Below are positions 27,301 through 35,066 of a DNA stretch of 64,000 nucleotides, one piece after another (within the stretch, counting starts at the first letter, position 1; each line of letters opens with the position of its first letter). Where the stretch lies: contig JADEYG010000009.1 of the NCBI GenBank assembly GCA_016906335.1, forward strand, positions 434,001 through 498,000, read 5' to 3'. The position numbers and the translations under genes were made by a program. The notes beneath the pieces were generated by a model. The model ran no database searches, was not told the origin of the DNA, and saw only the letters and a list, made by a program, of their open reading frames with translations. This DNA is from Novakomyces olei. Its lineage: Eukaryota > Ascomycota > Novakomycetes > Novakomycetales > Novakomycetaceae.

Positions 27301-28427
27301 CGGGAAGAAACGAGCCAGCCAAAGACGCCGCGTTCAAGAAAGTACCACCGTTTCTGCCATACATAATTTGTCCTCGTTTTGCCGACTTGACGAACGTAGA
27401 GGTAGCCTTGCTGTTTCACTGGGCCACCGTCTTTCTCCAATCCTGAAGCCGCCTGCTTCACTGTGCTTCCAGCAACTGAAGATCGCAGAGTATTCAGGCC
27501 ATAAGGTTTGAGTTCACGTGTGGGCTGTTTAGACTCACACGCATCGCGTTCCATCCCCTCACGGATAGTATCAAGTTGGCGTTTGAGGGAGGGAACGTGC
27601 CGCTGCACTTGTGTGAGCCAGTTGAGGGTGCGGTTGCGGAGTACTGTAGACTTTTCCACTTGAGCAAGCGCAAGACGGACGTTTAAAAGCGCATTGTCCA
27701 CGCCCAGCGAGAAAGTTTCCACTACCAGTTTATCGATTGCATTTCTAAAAGACGGGAGAGCTGTTGCTAAATCAAACGAGGCATGAAAGTACTGCTTGCG
27801 TGCCTCGTGTAGCTGGAAAGCAGATTCCCGAATAGCCGACACTTCCTTCGACTTGGACATGGAGTAGTAGCGTGCGTCAGCTGATTCATACGCGTCCAGT
27901 GTACGATCGTACGCACGTTTCAAGTCACGCATCCCCCGCAGGTCTCGAACTTGGAACCTGTGCAGTGGCTCAAAGACCCGATCGTTGGTATACTTCATTT
28001 GCTTCGTTACCGGGTTTGCGAGTGAGCGCAGCTCTTCTCCGAACCCGTGGAGAGCTGTCACTGCATAGTCAGTGTCAAGAAAGACTTCGGGGCTGTATGT
28101 AGGCACTAGACGATCTGTAAGGCCGTTGAGCGAATCTTCCAGGCCGGCCGCTGCAGCAACGGCAGTTTGAACAGCCTTGATGACATCAGTGAGCCATTTT
28201 TCAAACACGTCCAGCTGCTCTTCCAAGTTTTTCACTGCCGAGCGGTACGAAGGCGAATCAAGGCGGCACTCTTCCAGAACAACGGCGTACAGGCTGCCTG
28301 GCGCAGGACTGCCCTGTGCAGGAGCAAGGCTGCCTTGCAAGTCTAGACTGCCAGACGCTGTACGCGAAGACGGATTATTGCCGCCGCCGTCTGCCGGCAC
28401 AGATGCTTCGTCCCGTACGTTTGCCAT
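24330..28427 (-). CDS. SIP3: Sip3/Ysp1-type BAR-PH-GRAM-VASt lipid-transfer protein
   Basis: ER-anchored sterol-transfer (LAM) family protein working at membrane contact sites; in yeast Sip3/Lam3 and Ysp1/Lam1. Single exon, 1365 residues from ATG 28427 (MANVRDEASV). BAR-like helical region about 50-310; PH domain about 340-440 (KQQGYLYVRQVGK, KRWYFLERGVFGW, WLEAFETSK). A long Ser/Gly-rich linker follows (about 460-700), then a GRAM-type domain about 715-830 (YVTNNGLYFYGRAYDMVT). The VASt/StART-like domain is about 925-1095 (KCMFHLLFGDNSGLYQLLY, YRDFEAVTRVS). One transmembrane segment lies near 1200 (KLIILFLLLSALVNMAL), and a C-terminal domain of about 150 residues ends the protein. Whether it is nearer Lam1 or Lam3 cannot be told. 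Confidence 0.93.
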   Translation of the reverse strand: MANVRDEASVPADGGGNNPSSRTASGSLDLQGSLAPAQGSPAPGSLYAVVLEECRLDSPSYRSAVKNLEEQLDVFEKWLTDVIKAVQTAVAAAAGLEDSLNGLTDRLVPTYSPEVFLDTDYAVTALHGFGEELRSLANPVTKQMKYTNDRVFEPLHRFQVRDLRGMRDLKRAYDRTLDAYESADARYYSMSKSKEVSAIRESAFQLHEARKQYFHASFDLATALPSFRNAIDKLVVETFSLGVDNALLNVRLALAQVEKSTVLRNRTLNWLTQVQRHVPSLKRQLDTIREGMERDACESKQPTRELKPYGLNTLRSSVAGSTVKQAASGLEKDGGPVKQQGYLYVRQVGKTRTNYVWQKRWYFLERGVFGWLVSSRKGVVEEGERIGVLLCSVHLRPQEDRRFCFEVMTKQFSIILQAGDEHDLKDWLEAFETSKRQVLASNGYPQAFVISPPSHEDFAAEGHLHEAGNLSAIDGPLARLSMDSPTRTLPSLSISNGSGRGSGAGQGSPVQGSATNSGSTTNSGSGGSSAQGIGVLIGASNSAAMVPQSPTGTRLPSIGRPRLVNSNGPELLMVTSFAPMSFAPAPINTAYTGRAYAACSDENQREAELDKTIPSGIRANYWGTSSWTIPQEAEKEVEKLGENERKEREGKQETIESSGSGEAQYQPQSAQDGQSRQVSGKEASESRQLSSSSTKARTSVDFTLPRYPRRYPLELRKNDAQFHAFFSAVDMNERLLMVFRAVYYVSSASNYSVSGRVYVTNNGLYFYGRAYDMVTLKTFSFTDVLDVQTLPGKHCDYLVLEVYNVGFVTFRVYLDDVVLLRRRVSFLLQNFLSDSPRDADQVFAYIADAGEEIQLPYQDESERRPSGDSPWYKGLRDAEDESLTGDVQVHNALVHSATNVTALQHSLSMVHPYKREKTIDHKPEIVRYKLPTVPVDVPRSEHFKHMLSVHEYDISAKCMFHLLFGDNSGLYQLLYNSMGSVDTVQNPWQRLPGRDGLRRTFDITCAFRTPLGKDRRIEMHNVQTLDQRSEHLVYIATLRNTLWQLPFYRDFEAVTRVSISFVSKGRCKVMVSYALDFHRRIFGFQQVLDQASLCICQRFADGLHKVVSDEIEKLGRHAKKSRAIRIYGRVGALQKSRRLIAPPDSKIGSMLMASVGDIIRQNMALFVMSCLSDFGSALRDRASAVLEAIDANKLIILFLLLSALVNMALASRSTLAYWTERRADKVLSELRLDAVGTISRALYSADVDEYVRDKFAFRGNGSCYTLFDESLNNNYANIDENNHLTRLHFMRQDFAVMRHDYIVAIKTLDSLEREAVKGHYRQFVYDETVQCQRGRQLLTSGGQEVPQHLLEYCESCQQELAALET

Positions 28428-28659
28428 TAGCGCAGCATTCACACAGGCGCGCGGCTTTTCGAACGGTCGGATGCTTTTGTGCGGCGCTTCAACAAACCGA
28501 CGTATGCCGTCACTCGCACTATATTTTTATAGTGGGAATTTTACGTTGGCTGTTACCGTAACGTGGGAGCTGCGTAGTGGCGATAAGTGTAATATTACAC
28601 TTACAAGTGAGTGTAACTTTGCACCTTTTTTTCTATCGAAACGTTACGTTACGTCTAGT

Positions 28660-28925
28660 TGGGCCTATAGCTGTGGACCTATAGTTGTATAGTGTCGGCC
28701 TATGTTGTATAGTGTTGGCCTATAGTTTGTATAGTGTTGGCCTTAGTATAACTCTATAGTGTCGGGTGTCGGCCTATTGTTGTATAGTGTTGGCCTTAGT
28801 TGTATAGTGTGGGCCTATAATTGTATAGTGTTGGCCTATAATTGTATAGTGTTGGCCTATAACTCTATAGTGTCGGCCTATCGTTGTATAGTGTTGGCCT
28901 TAGTTGTATAAGGTTGGCCTATCGG
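28660..28925. repeat. Minisatellite, approximately 20-bp TTGTATAGTGTTGGCCTA unit
   Basis: About twelve diverged copies of a unit like TTGTATAGTGTTGGCCTA(TA), roughly 230 bp upstream of the SIP3 ATG. Confidence 0.85.
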
Positions 28926-29969
28926 TATGAGCCTAAATATGGTCGAACAATAATCGCGTACACGATAATGTGCTCGGCAGCCGCCTGCCCAACTGTGCTG
29001 TCAAATTGATTAGCCGTCTAATCTCAAATCCGGGTTTGCCTGGATTGAGATTGCTTGTAATGCTATGAACGGTCGCCCTTCAAGCTGGCAAAAAGGGACG
29101 ACTCTGGTCCGATCGGGCAGAGACGCGTTTTGACATTTCAGAATTTTGCCATGTATAAGCACAACATTAATATGCGTTATTTCGTCCCTCCTCCCCCACT
29201 TTAGCTTATCTGTTGCGTAGTGCGCTCGTGATTTGTTGGGACGAGCCTTTTCTAGTGTACCATGAACGTTCTTCCCCACTTTCTTAGACTGAATTACTCC
29301 CCCCGACACTATGGGACTGCATACAAGGAACTAGCAAGGAACGGGCGATTTATGAAAAGGATAGGTTGCTTGTACACAGTATTACTTTAAACCCACGACG
29401 CTTGTTCTGGTCGACAGAATGTGTGCTGATGTGCCACACATGGTCTGCTTTTCATTATCTTTCCATAATGCTTTCATAAGCTTTCATAATGCTTTCATAA
29501 GCTTTCATAAGCTTTCATAAGCTTTCAATCTGCTTACTCAACCATGATTATCTCATCCATATGGCACTTTATACATACATTACCAACTCGATGTATCGGA
29601 TAATAAATTAGTATACTCTACAATACGCTTGTAATTTTGAGTTTGGATACCAAACACAGTGCTGCTAAAAAAACGTATTGCCGTACAAGAACGATACTCC
29701 ATTCTTCGTGGTACTCGGCCAATATACAAAATGCCAAAGTGTTGGGTCCAGTGTAAATATGCAATGTCCACTCCGCGCCCGTACATTCGTGTAATACTAC
29801 ATTTCCTCGATCGTTCACGGAGAGTTTGTACGCGTGCCGTGTCTTTGGCTATGTGTTCTATTTTAGCTATTCTTCTCGTACTATCTTTTCTCTTACAATT
29901 CTCCATACTTGACAATTTGACTCTATTGACTGTAGACTCCATAGACTCTATACTCTTTTTTTTTCCTAC

Positions 29970-30150
29970 TCTATAATATGACTATAATATGACTATAATG
30001 TGACTATAATTTGACTCTATATCACTATAATGTGACTATATTTTGAACTATTTTTTCGACTCTATAATATGACTAATATACTATATGACTATATGACTAT
30101 GACTATATGGAACTATATGACTATAATTTGACTTTGAATATATCTCATTA
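29970..30150. repeat. AT-rich GACTATAATAT repeats
   Basis: Irregular array of TATGACTATAA-like words ending about 45 bp before the copia insertion point. Confidence 0.8.
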
Positions 30151-30194
30151 TTCGCACTTTACCTAATACGACTCCACAGAACCCTTAATATATC

Positions 30195-30199
30195 GGTGC
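30195..30199. repeat. Target-site duplication, left copy
   Basis: GGTGC directly before the left LTR; the same five bases follow the right LTR at 34855-34859. Confidence 0.9.
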
Positions 30200-30353
30200 T
30201 GTTGAACTTTTGTGTTAAATTTACTAATTCTAGCTACAACCTATATAAATAATTGTATGTGAGTATAGGCTTCATAAGCAATAGTGTGTATAAGTTGCAT
30301 AAATAATAATTAGGTTTGGCCCATATTTAGATGTATTTCAACATATTCCAACA
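30200..30353 (-). repeat. Copia LTR, downstream (3') copy
   Basis: 154 bp, matching the copy at 34701-34854 base for base as read. It is the 3' LTR because the element is on the minus strand. Confidence 0.95.
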
Positions 30354-30417
30354 CACCCTCCCAGGCGGCGGGCACGGTAAGCCTGTATGCGCGGATCACG
30401 TGGTAAGGTTACTTACT

Positions 30418-33400
30418 TTATTCGCTCACTCCAACTAACTTTGTAAAGTTTTTAAACAGTAGCTTGCGGAGCGGTTTTGTAAGGCCGTCAGCTGCCATAC
30501 GAGCGGTTGGTATGTACTTGATTTTTATTCTTTCTGACTCCGTTAGCTCACGGACAAAGTGCCATCGGATGGCTACGTGTTTTGTCCTTCGGTGAAATTG
30601 CGGGTTCTTGGCGAGGGCGATAGCGCCTTGGTTGTCCTCCAGGACAATCATAGGCAATCTGTCGTCCTCATTGTAGTTCAGTTCCAAGAGGAGCTGTTGG
30701 GCCCACAGCACCTCTTGGCCACTGATCGACAAGCCAACATACTCGGCCTCAGTGGAGGAGAGAGCCACTGTCGTTTGGAGAGTTGATCTCCACGACACAG
30801 GTCCTCCACCGGCCAAGAGTATGAAACCAGAGCATGACCGTCTGGTGTCTGGGTCGCCTGCCCAGTCCGAGTCCGTATGGACCTTTAGGTCCATGTTGTC
30901 CTTGCTGAATCTATACTTGATACTGTAAGTTTTTGTTCCTTTTAGATATCTCAAGACTCTTTTGGCAGCAGTCAAGTGCTCTTCACTTGGCCGGTGCATA
31001 TGTCGAGCCAGGGTGTTAACCGCGTAGGCTATGTCGGGTCGCGTCTGAGTCGACGCAAAGAGCAGCGAACCTATGAGTTGCTGGTACTGCGTTTGCATCT
31101 CTTTGGTCGGCTCTGACTCGGGCTGTCCACCAATGGCCTCTCTATCCTCGGCCATTGGGGTTTCGATGGCCTTGCAGTCCATCATTCCGAAGCGTTCAAG
31201 CATATTAGTGACATAGTGTTCTTGTTTAAGCTCTATGCTTCTATGCTTTCTGTCTCGTACAATTTGTATTCCGACGAAAAGGTTCGCCGGACCGAGGTCC
31301 TTGGCTACGTAAGCCGTTTTAATTTCCTTTTTAATGTCAGCTAACTTTGATTCTGTAGCTGCGATGACCAGCAAATCGTCTGTATGGGCGAGAATTATTT
31401 CATTCTCGTCCCGGACGAATACTGAGTTATCGGATTTAAGGGGAATGAACCCAAGCTGCCTGAACATCTGGCGCAGACATTTGTACCACTCGCGTGGAGA
31501 CTGTTTTAGTCCATACAATGTTTTGCGAAGCTTGCATACTTGGTCCTTTCCGGTTTCGAAGCCGACAGGTTGTTCGACGTACACTTCTTCTTGTACTTGT
31601 GCGTTCAGAAAAGCGGTTTCGAAGTCCATCTGGTCACATTCCAGATCTTTGAATGCGACAATGGCCAATACCATTCTCCACGTCGCGGTATGTACTACAG
31701 GCGCAAAGGTCTCTTGGTAATCAATTCCTTCCTTTTGCAAATAACCTTTTACAACCCATCTTGCTTTGTATTTTTGCACATTGCCTTCTGTGTCTCTCTT
31801 TATTTTAAAGACCCATTTGCCTTTTAAGACGTGCTTGCCCTTTTCAATGTCGGACTTGTTCACTAACGTCCAGGTCTCGTTTTTGTCTAACGACTTGAGT
31901 TCCGCATGGCAAGCTTCGGTCCATTCCCGAGCTTGTGGGGACTCGAGTGCCTCTCGGAGAGTCTGCGGCTCTATGTAAACTGCATGAGCAACAGTAAGTA
32001 GAGACTTCTGCGTTTCGTTTAGACGTGCTGACCGACGCAGGCTCGGCACAGGTGCTTCACTAATTATTGTCAGTTGCTGTTCCGGCTCAGCGTGAGTGTT
32101 GTTAGCTTGCTCCGGCTCAGCGTGAGTGTTGCTAGCTTGTTGGATTTTTTCATTGTTTGATGAGTCCTCCTCACTCCTGTCCGCTGCTGTCGTTGTCGGC
32201 GGCCCTTCGGTGATAGTGACTTTATCACTGTCCTCACCCTCCGGCTGCTGCAACGGCAGCGGTGTCAGGAGTGGGGACAAGGCAGCATTTTCTTCATCAG
32301 GCACCTGAAAGTTTGGTGGGCTGCTGATGTTGTTGCCGGTGTAGTCATCGATGGTGTTTTCATCGAACCTGACGTGACTTGACCGTGTCGTTTGGCCGCT
32401 TGGCAGCTGGATTTTATAAATGGTATGGCTTTCGTAACCAACCAGCTTGCCAATCTGTGCACGACTGCCTAGTTTGTCGCTTTTGACACGTTTTTCATGT
32501 GGGATGTGGACATATACTCTGCATCCATACACTTTAATGTGGTCCACTCGTGGCAGTGTCCCATAAAGTGCTTCATGAGGTGTCATGTTCAGCGTTTTGG
32601 TGAATTGTACGTTGAGGAGATATGTAGCTGTCTCCATAGCTGCATACCACATGTCTTCCTTCAAACATCCTCCGATGCTGAGTGCCCTGGCCTTTTCACT
32701 TATTAGCCCGTTGCTACGCTCTGCCATTCCATTTTGCTCAGGCGTATATGGCACGGTGTTTTCAATTTTAACTCCCAGTGATGTAAGCCAGGGTTGAGCA
32801 GAGGTAAATTCAAGACCGCCGTCTGTGCGAATGGACTTTGGCATTGCCTTGAAGTAATTCTTGATGAATTCAGTCCAGAGCTTTATTGCCGAAAGAACTG
32901 AGCTAGCTGTTTTCGAGGTCAAAGGTATGATCCAGCGAAAACGACTGACTTCATCGGTCAAGATGATTACGTAGCGGTATCCGTCTCTGGATATTTGGCT
33001 CATTGGACCCATTAAGTCCATGTAGACTCGGTCGAGCTTCTCGGTAGCTCGCTCCAGTGTCTGGCGATGTACTGTCCTGTGCGACTTGGAGAGTTCGCAG
33101 ACTGTACATGCACCCTCCGGCTCTAATGCCGGGGCAATGTCCATGCCTATAACATGGTTTGCCGTCTGAGAGATTGTTTTGGCCGAAGCGTGACCATAAC
33201 GCTTGTGCCAGACATTCTCTGTGGCTACGATAAGGGCTGTTGCTTCGTCTTTGGACTGGTTTTTGCTTGTCGGTTGACCAATACAATCCAACATCCAGTG
33301 GCCCTTATAACTGATTAGTTTCGTAAGTACCTCATCTTCTCCTGCGTGTCTGACCAAAGGCCCTTCAGAGCGTATCTCAAAGTTCAGACCTCGCTCGACA

Positions 33401-34587
33401 AGTATTGTCATGGAGAGAAGATTGATGGGCAGAGCTGGCACATAAAGTACGTTGCCAAATGTGAGTTGCGTTACCACACCACTTGGCTTGCGCACATTGA
33501 GTGTGACGTTGCCAACTCCTAGGGCCGGAGTCTTGCCTGACCCCGTCTCCACCCACTGATTGTTCGTGGGCTTAAGGTTCGTAATCCAAGCTGGACTGTT
33601 ACACATGTGCTGTGTAGCACCTGAGTCCACAATCCATGCCGTTGTATTTGGCACTGCCGTAAAAGAAGAAACTTGCGCAGAGGCAACAAACGTCTTGGTC
33701 GCCTCCTTCGGCCCCCTTTTTGTAACTCCTGGTCTCTTTTCGGGGAACCTTTTCCAACAATTTTCCGAGAGATGTCCAGTCTTGTTGCAGAAACTGCACT
33801 GGTCCCTTTTCTTGTAGTTGGCTCCTTTGGCGACTAATGCCAATTCGGAGTCTGCAACCCGGCCACGACTGTGATTTAGAAAGCGTTCTATTATCACGTC
33901 AAGGTCTAGTGGGTTCTTTACGTCGTAGGTGTCTTTTTGTATTTGGACAAACTGACTATACTCCATTTCTATACCAGTAAGGAAAGTATAAATTTGTGTA
34001 TATCTTCCGACCTTTTCCCCTGCAGACTCAAAGGTTTCTAGGCGGTCGACGAACTTACGGCAGTACTCCTCTGGAGTTCTAGCCTGTTCACTGGGGAGTC
34101 TCAGGCTGAAGAAATTTTGGTAGCAAGTACCGACGTAGGAGAAACCTGCCTGCGCATATTCCCTTTTCAAAAGTCTCCAAACTTCCTTGGGACTTGTAAG
34201 TCTTTTCACACGTCTGTTGATTTCAACAGATATATTACTCAAGATGTAGCTTAGAGCTAGGGAGCAGTTGCGCTTCCAGGTGGCTAGCTCATCGCTTACA
34301 TCCTCGTAATCGTCGTCGGAGAGGATAGACGCCGTGTCGTCCTCGATCTCGGCCGTCTTTTCGTCCTTCACTTCCTTGACTTTCTTCTCTGGCTCCTTAA
34401 TTCGGCCAGAGACGTAACCAAACAAGCCAAGCCCATTGAGATGGGCCTTCATGTTCTGCGCCCATATATCGTAGTTTTCAGAGCCTCGGAGCTTCTGAAA
34501 AGAGATTTTCGTAGGGGCTGTTTGAGCAGAGTAGCTGCTATTTCCTTGAGGCTGAGCAGGCATATTCAGTGGTGCGTCTGTTTCCAT
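30418..34587 (-). CDS. Copia Gag-Pol polyprotein
   Basis: Single 1389-residue open frame of a Ty1/copia element. Order: Gag domain of the UBN2/retrotran_gag type (about 25-240), a CCHC knuckle (CSFCNKTGHLSENC, about 268), aspartic protease (VDSGATQH, about 322), integrase zinc-binding and catalytic core (from about 460), a chromosomal linker rich in Ser/Glu, then reverse transcriptase (WVFKIKRDTEGNVQKYKARW onward) and RNase H (SDWAGDPDTRRSCSGF to the end). Protease-integrase-RT-RNase H is the copia order. Gag and Pol are in one frame with no recoding site needed, as in copia and Ty5. The element looks whole. Confidence 0.96.
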   Translation of the reverse strand: METDAPLNMPAQPQGNSSYSAQTAPTKISFQKLRGSENYDIWAQNMKAHLNGLGLFGYVSGRIKEPEKKVKEVKDEKTAEIEDDTASILSDDDYEDVSDELATWKRNCSLALSYILSNISVEINRRVKRLTSPKEVWRLLKREYAQAGFSYVGTCYQNFFSLRLPSEQARTPEEYCRKFVDRLETFESAGEKVGRYTQIYTFLTGIEMEYSQFVQIQKDTYDVKNPLDLDVIIERFLNHSRGRVADSELALVAKGANYKKRDQCSFCNKTGHLSENCWKRFPEKRPGVTKRGPKEATKTFVASAQVSSFTAVPNTTAWIVDSGATQHMCNSPAWITNLKPTNNQWVETGSGKTPALGVGNVTLNVRKPSGVVTQLTFGNVLYVPALPINLLSMTILVERGLNFEIRSEGPLVRHAGEDEVLTKLISYKGHWMLDCIGQPTSKNQSKDEATALIVATENVWHKRYGHASAKTISQTANHVIGMDIAPALEPEGACTVCELSKSHRTVHRQTLERATEKLDRVYMDLMGPMSQISRDGYRYVIILTDEVSRFRWIIPLTSKTASSVLSAIKLWTEFIKNYFKAMPKSIRTDGGLEFTSAQPWLTSLGVKIENTVPYTPEQNGMAERSNGLISEKARALSIGGCLKEDMWYAAMETATYLLNVQFTKTLNMTPHEALYGTLPRVDHIKVYGCRVYVHIPHEKRVKSDKLGSRAQIGKLVGYESHTIYKIQLPSGQTTRSSHVRFDENTIDDYTGNNISSPPNFQVPDEENAALSPLLTPLPLQQPEGEDSDKVTITEGPPTTTAADRSEEDSSNNEKIQQASNTHAEPEQANNTHAEPEQQLTIISEAPVPSLRRSARLNETQKSLLTVAHAVYIEPQTLREALESPQAREWTEACHAELKSLDKNETWTLVNKSDIEKGKHVLKGKWVFKIKRDTEGNVQKYKARWVVKGYLQKEGIDYQETFAPVVHTATWRMVLAIVAFKDLECDQMDFETAFLNAQVQEEVYVEQPVGFETGKDQVCKLRKTLYGLKQSPREWYKCLRQMFRQLGFIPLKSDNSVFVRDENEIILAHTDDLLVIAATESKLADIKKEIKTAYVAKDLGPANLFVGIQIVRDRKHRSIELKQEHYVTNMLERFGMMDCKAIETPMAEDREAIGGQPESEPTKEMQTQYQQLIGSLLFASTQTRPDIAYAVNTLARHMHRPSEEHLTAAKRVLRYLKGTKTYSIKYRFSKDNMDLKVHTDSDWAGDPDTRRSCSGFILLAGGGPVSWRSTLQTTVALSSTEAEYVGLSISGQEVLWAQQLLLELNYNEDDRLPMIVLEDNQGAIALAKNPQFHRRTKHVAIRWHFVRELTESERIKIKYIPTARMAADGLTKPLRKLLFKNFTKLVGVSE

Positions 34588-34700
34588 TATGACAGGATTG
34601 TCAGGTGATAAGGGAGAACAGAATTAATTAAACGATAGTGCTTTTTGGATAGCAAAAAATTTTTGTTGGCTCTGAAGGCTAACGATCCAGGCTCATAACC

Positions 34701-34854
34701 TGTTGAACTTTTGTGTTAAATTTACTAATTCTAGCTACAACCTATATAAATAATTGTATGTGAGTATAGGCTTCATAAGCAATAGTGTGTATAAGTTGCA
34801 TAAATAATAATTAGGTTTGGCCCATATTTAGATGTATTTCAACATATTCCAACA
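34701..34854 (-). repeat. Copia LTR, upstream (5') copy
   Basis: 154 bp LTR carrying the element's promoter; the primer-binding site is adjacent at 34687-34700. It is followed on the right by the GGTGC duplication. Confidence 0.95.
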
Positions 34855-34859
34855 GGTGC
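34855..34859. repeat. Target-site duplication, right copy
   Basis: GGTGC directly after the right LTR, matching 30195-30199. Confidence 0.9.
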
Positions 34860-35066
34860 GCACACTACCTACCGTAACTCTCTACCGTAACATTAATCTT
34901 TATACTTTTTGATCGCTCGCCTGGCGCGGGGCTTCACTGGGCGAGCACAGAAAGGCGCAGGCCAGAAAGCACTGGCAAAGTCTGTGCGGGCTTCAAGGCA
35001 CCACTCTCCCTGATCTCTGCGCGCCTATAATTTTCGCACTGGAATGGTTGGCGAGTACAGCATGTA

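Larger units (their letters stand above)
28428..30194. other. Repeat-rich intergenic left of the copia element
   Basis: With 34860-35066 this was one divergent promoter region before the retroelement inserted. It holds an approximately 20-bp minisatellite (28660-28925), a TTTCATAAGC array (29475-29526) and an AT-rich GACTATAAT array (29970-30150). Open frames at 29010-29309 and 29580-29976 lack family resemblance. Confidence 0.6.
30200..34854 (-). mobile_element. Ty1/copia LTR retrotransposon, looks whole
   Basis: A 4655-bp element on the minus strand with 154-bp LTRs (30200-30353 and 34701-34854) that read identically to me. They begin TG and end CA and are flanked by a 5-bp GGTGC duplication. 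One uninterrupted open frame spans gag and pol. Directly inside the upstream LTR, 34687-34700 reads GGTTATGAGCCTGG on the sense strand. This complements the anticodon arm of initiator tRNA-Met, as in copia and Ty5 half-tRNA priming. A purine-rich tract (CCTGGGAGGGTG, 30354-30365) borders the downstream LTR. Identical LTRs and an intact duplication indicate a very recent insertion. Confidence 0.96.

Noticed and set aside
29010-29976. Frames of 99-120 codons left of the copia element
   Set aside because: Start codons are doubtful, both strands are open at once, and no recognisable protein pattern.
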